Of a DNA stretch of 8,342 nucleotides, positions 6,528 through 8,342 are shown in pieces. The stretch is from Acidobacteriota bacterium (GTDB taxonomy: Bacteria; Acidobacteriota; Terriglobia; Acidiferrales; UBA7541). Within the stretch, counting starts at the first letter, position 1; every line of letters starts with the position of its first letter. The notes under the pieces are model-generated. The model searched no databases, was not told where the DNA came from, and worked only from the letters and a program-made list of their open reading frames with translations. The stretch lies in contig PKWH01000150.1 in the NCBI GenBank assembly GCA_003131985.1, positions 1 through 8,342 of the forward strand, read 5' to 3'. The position numbers were made by a program, and so were the translations under genes.

Positions 6528-6554
6528 GCGCCGCGGCCTGAACTTCGACGGCGC
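6528..6554 (+). terminator. GC-only hairpin after the 117-residue gene, weak terminator candidate
   Basis: GCGCCG (6528-6533) pairs with CGGCGC (6549-6554) across a 15-base loop, six bases after the stop codon. No T-run follows, so classic intrinsic termination is unlikely. It may be a 3'-end stabilising hairpin or chance in GC-rich DNA. Confidence 0.25.
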
Positions 6555-6670
6555 TCCCACCCCTTGCGACCGCAACAAAACGAATACTGCCAGGGCCAAC
6601 ACGCGTGCATTCAATGGTAGTGTAGCTGTGCAAAAATTAACTTAAATTCACTGTTCCCTTCGAGCGCGCC

Positions 6671-6688
6671 ATGCGCTGGAGAACGTAA
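6671..6688 (+). other. Five-codon upstream ORF overlapping the transporter's ribosome site
   Basis: ATG CGC TGG AGA ACG TAA encodes MRWRT and stops one base before the CTG proposed to start the transporter. It includes the GGAG (6678-6681) that would serve the CTG. It could be a leader peptide allowing translational coupling, a trace of a frame change that removed an original ATG start, or chance. No independent ribosome site is obvious for this ATG. Confidence 0.25.
6678..6681 (+). promoter_or_regulatory. Ribosome binding site pointing to a CTG start
   Basis: GGAG lies eight bases before CTG 6690-6692, a near-ideal spacing. It is 59 bases before the only in-frame ATG/GTG/TTG-type start upstream of the conserved core (GTG 6741), so it cannot serve that codon. 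Confidence 0.55.
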
Positions 6689-6689
6689 G

Positions 6690-7613
6690 CTGAATACGAA
6701 GACGCTCTTTTTTGTTGGCTTCATCCTGTGCGCGAGCGGCGTGCTTTCTCCGCCTCTGGCTCTCGTCCTCGGATTATTCTACGGATTATCCTTCGTCCAT
6801 CCTTATCAGGCCGATAGTCGCCACCTTTCAAAATTTTTGCTGCAAGCATCCGTCGTAGGCTTGGGCTTTGGAATGAATTTACAAGAAGTCCTGCGCGCCG
6901 GTCGCAGTGGCTTCGTCTACACCGCTGCGAGCATTTCCTTTGCGCTGATTTTCGGACTTCTCCTTGGAAAGGTTCTGCGCGTAAATCAAACCGCATCGAT
7001 CCTGATCTCGACCGGTACCGCGATTTGTGGAGGGAGCGCGATTGCCGCTGTCGCCCCGATCGTCGGGGCCGGTGACGAAGAAATAGCTATTTCGCTGGGC
7101 ACAATTTTCATCTTGAATTCGATTGCCCTCTTGATCTTCCCGTTGCTCGGATGGACGCTGCACCTGTCGCAGCAGCAATTCGGCCTCTGGTCAGCGTTGG
7201 CCATTCATGACACCAGCTCGGTCGTCGGCGCCACTGCGCGCTACGGTCCCGTCGCGCTGGTCGTCGGCACCACCGTGAAGCTCACGCGCGCGCTCTGGAT
7301 TGTCCCAGTGGCTTTGGGCGCCGCGATGCTGAAACGCTCGAAGAGCCGCATTCAATGGCCCTGGTTTATTTTGTTTTTTTGCCTTGCGGCTGTCGCCAAC
7401 ACATACATTCCTGCCTTCACAAATTTTTGGCACGTGCTGAGCAATTTGGGAAGGCTGGGCCTCACCGCGACACTCTTTTTGATAGGAACCGGAATCTCGC
7501 GCGCCACTTTGCGCACCGTCGGAGTGCGTCCGTTGTTACAGGGCGTAATTCTATGGATTCTAGTCGGCGTCACGTCTCTGTGGCTGATCAGCGCAGGATG
7601 GATTTCGTTCTAA
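6690..7613 (+). CDS. YeiH-family putative sulfate/sulfite exporter, likely CTG start
   Basis: This is an integral inner-membrane transporter of the YeiH (conserved hypothetical 698) family, described as a putative sulfate exporter; in enterobacteria yeiH is tied to sulfite handling. From CTG 6690 the product is 307 residues with about 9-10 hydrophobic segments. Family landmarks are the first helix LFFVGFILCASGVLSPPLAL (6-25), LLQASVVGLGFGMNL (50-64), STGTAICGGSAIAA (107-120) and IHDTSSVVGA (172-181). TTVKLTRALWIVPVAL (194-209) and LTLFLIG-like TATLFLIGTGIS (259-270) follow. GTG 6741 would delete the first membrane helix, which resembles the start of 300-320-residue homologues (from memory). 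The frame is open back to a TAG at 6618, with no ATG, GTG or TTG in between, so CTG 6690 with its GGAG site is the best start. Substrate is inferred from the family only. Confidence 0.88.
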   Translation: MNTKTLFFVGFILCASGVLSPPLALVLGLFYGLSFVHPYQADSRHLSKFLLQASVVGLGFGMNLQEVLRAGRSGFVYTAASISFALIFGLLLGKVLRVNQTASILISTGTAICGGSAIAAVAPIVGAGDEEIAISLGTIFILNSIALLIFPLLGWTLHLSQQQFGLWSALAIHDTSSVVGATARYGPVALVVGTTVKLTRALWIVPVALGAAMLKRSKSRIQWPWFILFFCLAAVANTYIPAFTNFWHVLSNLGRLGLTATLFLIGTGISRATLRTVGVRPLLQGVILWILVGVTSLWLISAGWISF

Positions 7614-7620
7614 CAAAGAA

Positions 7621-7646
7621 ATTGTCGCCCGCGGCAATCCGTTTTT
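7621..7646 (+). terminator. Intrinsic terminator of the YeiH-type transporter gene
   Basis: ATTGTCG (7621-7627) pairs with CGGCAAT (7632-7638), seven pairs including one G-U wobble, around a four-base loop. Five T residues follow at 7642-7646. It begins seven bases after the transporter's stop codon and is the best terminator in the window. Confidence 0.65.
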
Positions 7647-7693
7647 CTCTCCCTGTCATAGCTGGCGAGTCCAAGCGAGAGGAAGGCCCGTGA

Positions 7694-7723
7694 TTGACCA
7701 GCGAACACCTTGACGCGTAGCAT
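7694..7723 (+). promoter_or_regulatory. Candidate promoter of the lipoprotein gene
   Basis: TTGACC (7694-7699, five of six to the -35 consensus) and TAGCAT (7718-7723, four of six to the -10 consensus) are 18 bases apart. They sit between the transporter's terminator and the lipoprotein start, giving a 5' leader of about 20 bases. The match was found by eye; a second TTGAC at 7710-7714 has no good -10 partner. Confidence 0.35.
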
Positions 7724-7748
7724 CGCTGAATGTGTTTCGAGATCAATC

Positions 7749-8342
7749 ATGCTTGACATGAACCGCATCAGCTTTGGTGTTCTTGCCCTTTCGCTCCTGC
7801 TCGTAAGCTGTTCGGGACAGAAGAAGGACACTGTAAATCCATCGCCGCACAGCAAAGGATCGGAGCCGCGGCCAGGACGGGATGCCGTAGCGGTTTCATC
7901 TCCCGCGCGACCGTCGTCACAAATTCTGAAGTCCGGTGCACTTACCGGTTGCCTGACCCAGGATGACCACAACGGATTCATGTTGCATAACCGCGAACAC
8001 TTGAAAGGCGTCAGTATTGAATCCGATGATGTTAGTTATGACCGCCTAATGGGTCTCGTTTCGCACAAAATAATGGTCACTGGCAATTGGGAAAAACTTC
8101 CGGACCAGCCGGCGTTCTTCGAGGCTTTCCAGGCTGAAGATATCTCAAACACCTGCGTATCCGTTCACAATGACGTTGCAGGCGATCCGCCGCGCGCGGG
8201 CGAGAATGGATATGGAACGCCAGTTTGCCTTTATTGTCCGCAGGCTGGATTTTCGGAAGAAGCCATCAAGGCGAAACACTTTGACGCGATTGTTGTCCTG
8301 GAAGCGCTAGTCACAGCGGACGGCCGAGCTACGAACGTTCAC
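7749..8342 (+). CDS. Lipoprotein with a cysteine-bracketed domain and a TonB C-terminal-like domain, 3' partial
   Basis: The frame opens at ATG 7749 and stays open for 198 codons to the window edge, so the C-terminus is missing. Residues 5-20 form a lipoprotein signal with lipobox LVSC, making Cys21 the lipidated residue. A Pro/Ser-rich linker spans 22-60. Residues 62-136 run from SGALTGCLTQDD to AEDISNTC and contain MGLVSHKIMVTGNWEKLP. This LTGCL...GHKVxVTG...F...ISxTC pattern is a small beta-rich module I know from acidobacterial secreted proteins, bounded by Cys68 and Cys136, which may form a disulfide. From 157, TPVCLYCPQAGFSEEAIKAKHFDAIVVLEALVTADGRATNV has the SEEAxKAK and VTADGRA signature of a TonB C-terminal domain, preceded by CxxC (160-163). 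Unlike true TonB it is lipid-anchored with no N-terminal membrane helix. ATG 7758 is an alternative start; neither has a strong ribosome site. Partner receptors are unknown. Confidence 0.8.
   Translation, partial: MLDMNRISFGVLALSLLLVSCSGQKKDTVNPSPHSKGSEPRPGRDAVAVSSPARPSSQILKSGALTGCLTQDDHNGFMLHNREHLKGVSIESDDVSYDRLMGLVSHKIMVTGNWEKLPDQPAFFEAFQAEDISNTCVSVHNDVAGDPPRAGENGYGTPVCLYCPQAGFSEEAIKAKHFDAIVVLEALVTADGRATNVH

Noticed and set aside
7610..7981. A 123-codon minus-strand open frame at the right end
   Set aside because: It covers the transporter's terminator and is antisense to the lipoprotein frame, which has a clear signal peptide, lipobox and recognisable domains.
1..8342. CRISPR array, tRNA, rRNA, insertion sequence or prophage
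   Set aside because: No regularly spaced repeats, cloverleaf, rRNA core motif, transposase or terminal inverted repeats were seen on either strand.

Overview
The window most likely comes from an acidobacterium (Terriglobia/Acidobacteriia type). This rests on gene content, not on a marker gene. The outer-membrane barrel, the lipoprotein with a cysteine-bracketed domain followed by a TonB C-terminal domain, the S9 peptidase, the PEGA protein and the short YeiH-type transporter all have the look of acidobacterial accessory genes. GC content is moderately high, with strong GGAGG-type ribosome sites. No rRNA, tRNA, CRISPR array, insertion sequence or phage gene is visible.

Left part (1-1648, plus strand): the 3' end of an S9 prolyl-oligopeptidase-family peptidase with an intact Ser-Asp-His triad, a candidate terminator, then a secreted two-PEGA-domain protein. 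The PEGA gene meets the minus-strand murJ gene tail to tail, with one base between the stop codons.

Middle part (1650-5892, minus strand): read from right to left, this holds an outer-membrane beta-barrel protein, a 66-residue protein with the ESFPASDPP motif, a 78-residue unknown, an Old Yellow Enzyme of the YqjM/XenA class, and the lipid II flippase MurJ. All five point the same way, with gaps of 85, 101, 53 and 179 bases, so partial co-transcription is possible. A candidate promoter lies upstream of the barrel gene.

Right part (5893-8342, plus strand): a 276-base divergent intergenic region carries a perfect 11-base direct repeat with a 20-base period. It is followed by an acidic 117-residue protein whose core resembles the Tsi6 immunity-protein fold, then a YeiH-family transporter that appears to start at CTG and is closed by a good intrinsic terminator. 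Last comes a lipoprotein gene running off the right edge, made of a lipobox, a small domain bracketed by cysteines, and a TonB C-terminal-like domain.

Most of the window is ordinary chromosomal content with an envelope theme (peptidoglycan precursor flipping, outer-membrane barrel, TonB-like lipoprotein, PEGA protein). I see no convincing multi-gene novel system. The points most worth a second look are the CTG start, the Tsi6-like orphan, the 20-base-period repeat and the lipoprotein-TonB fusion.
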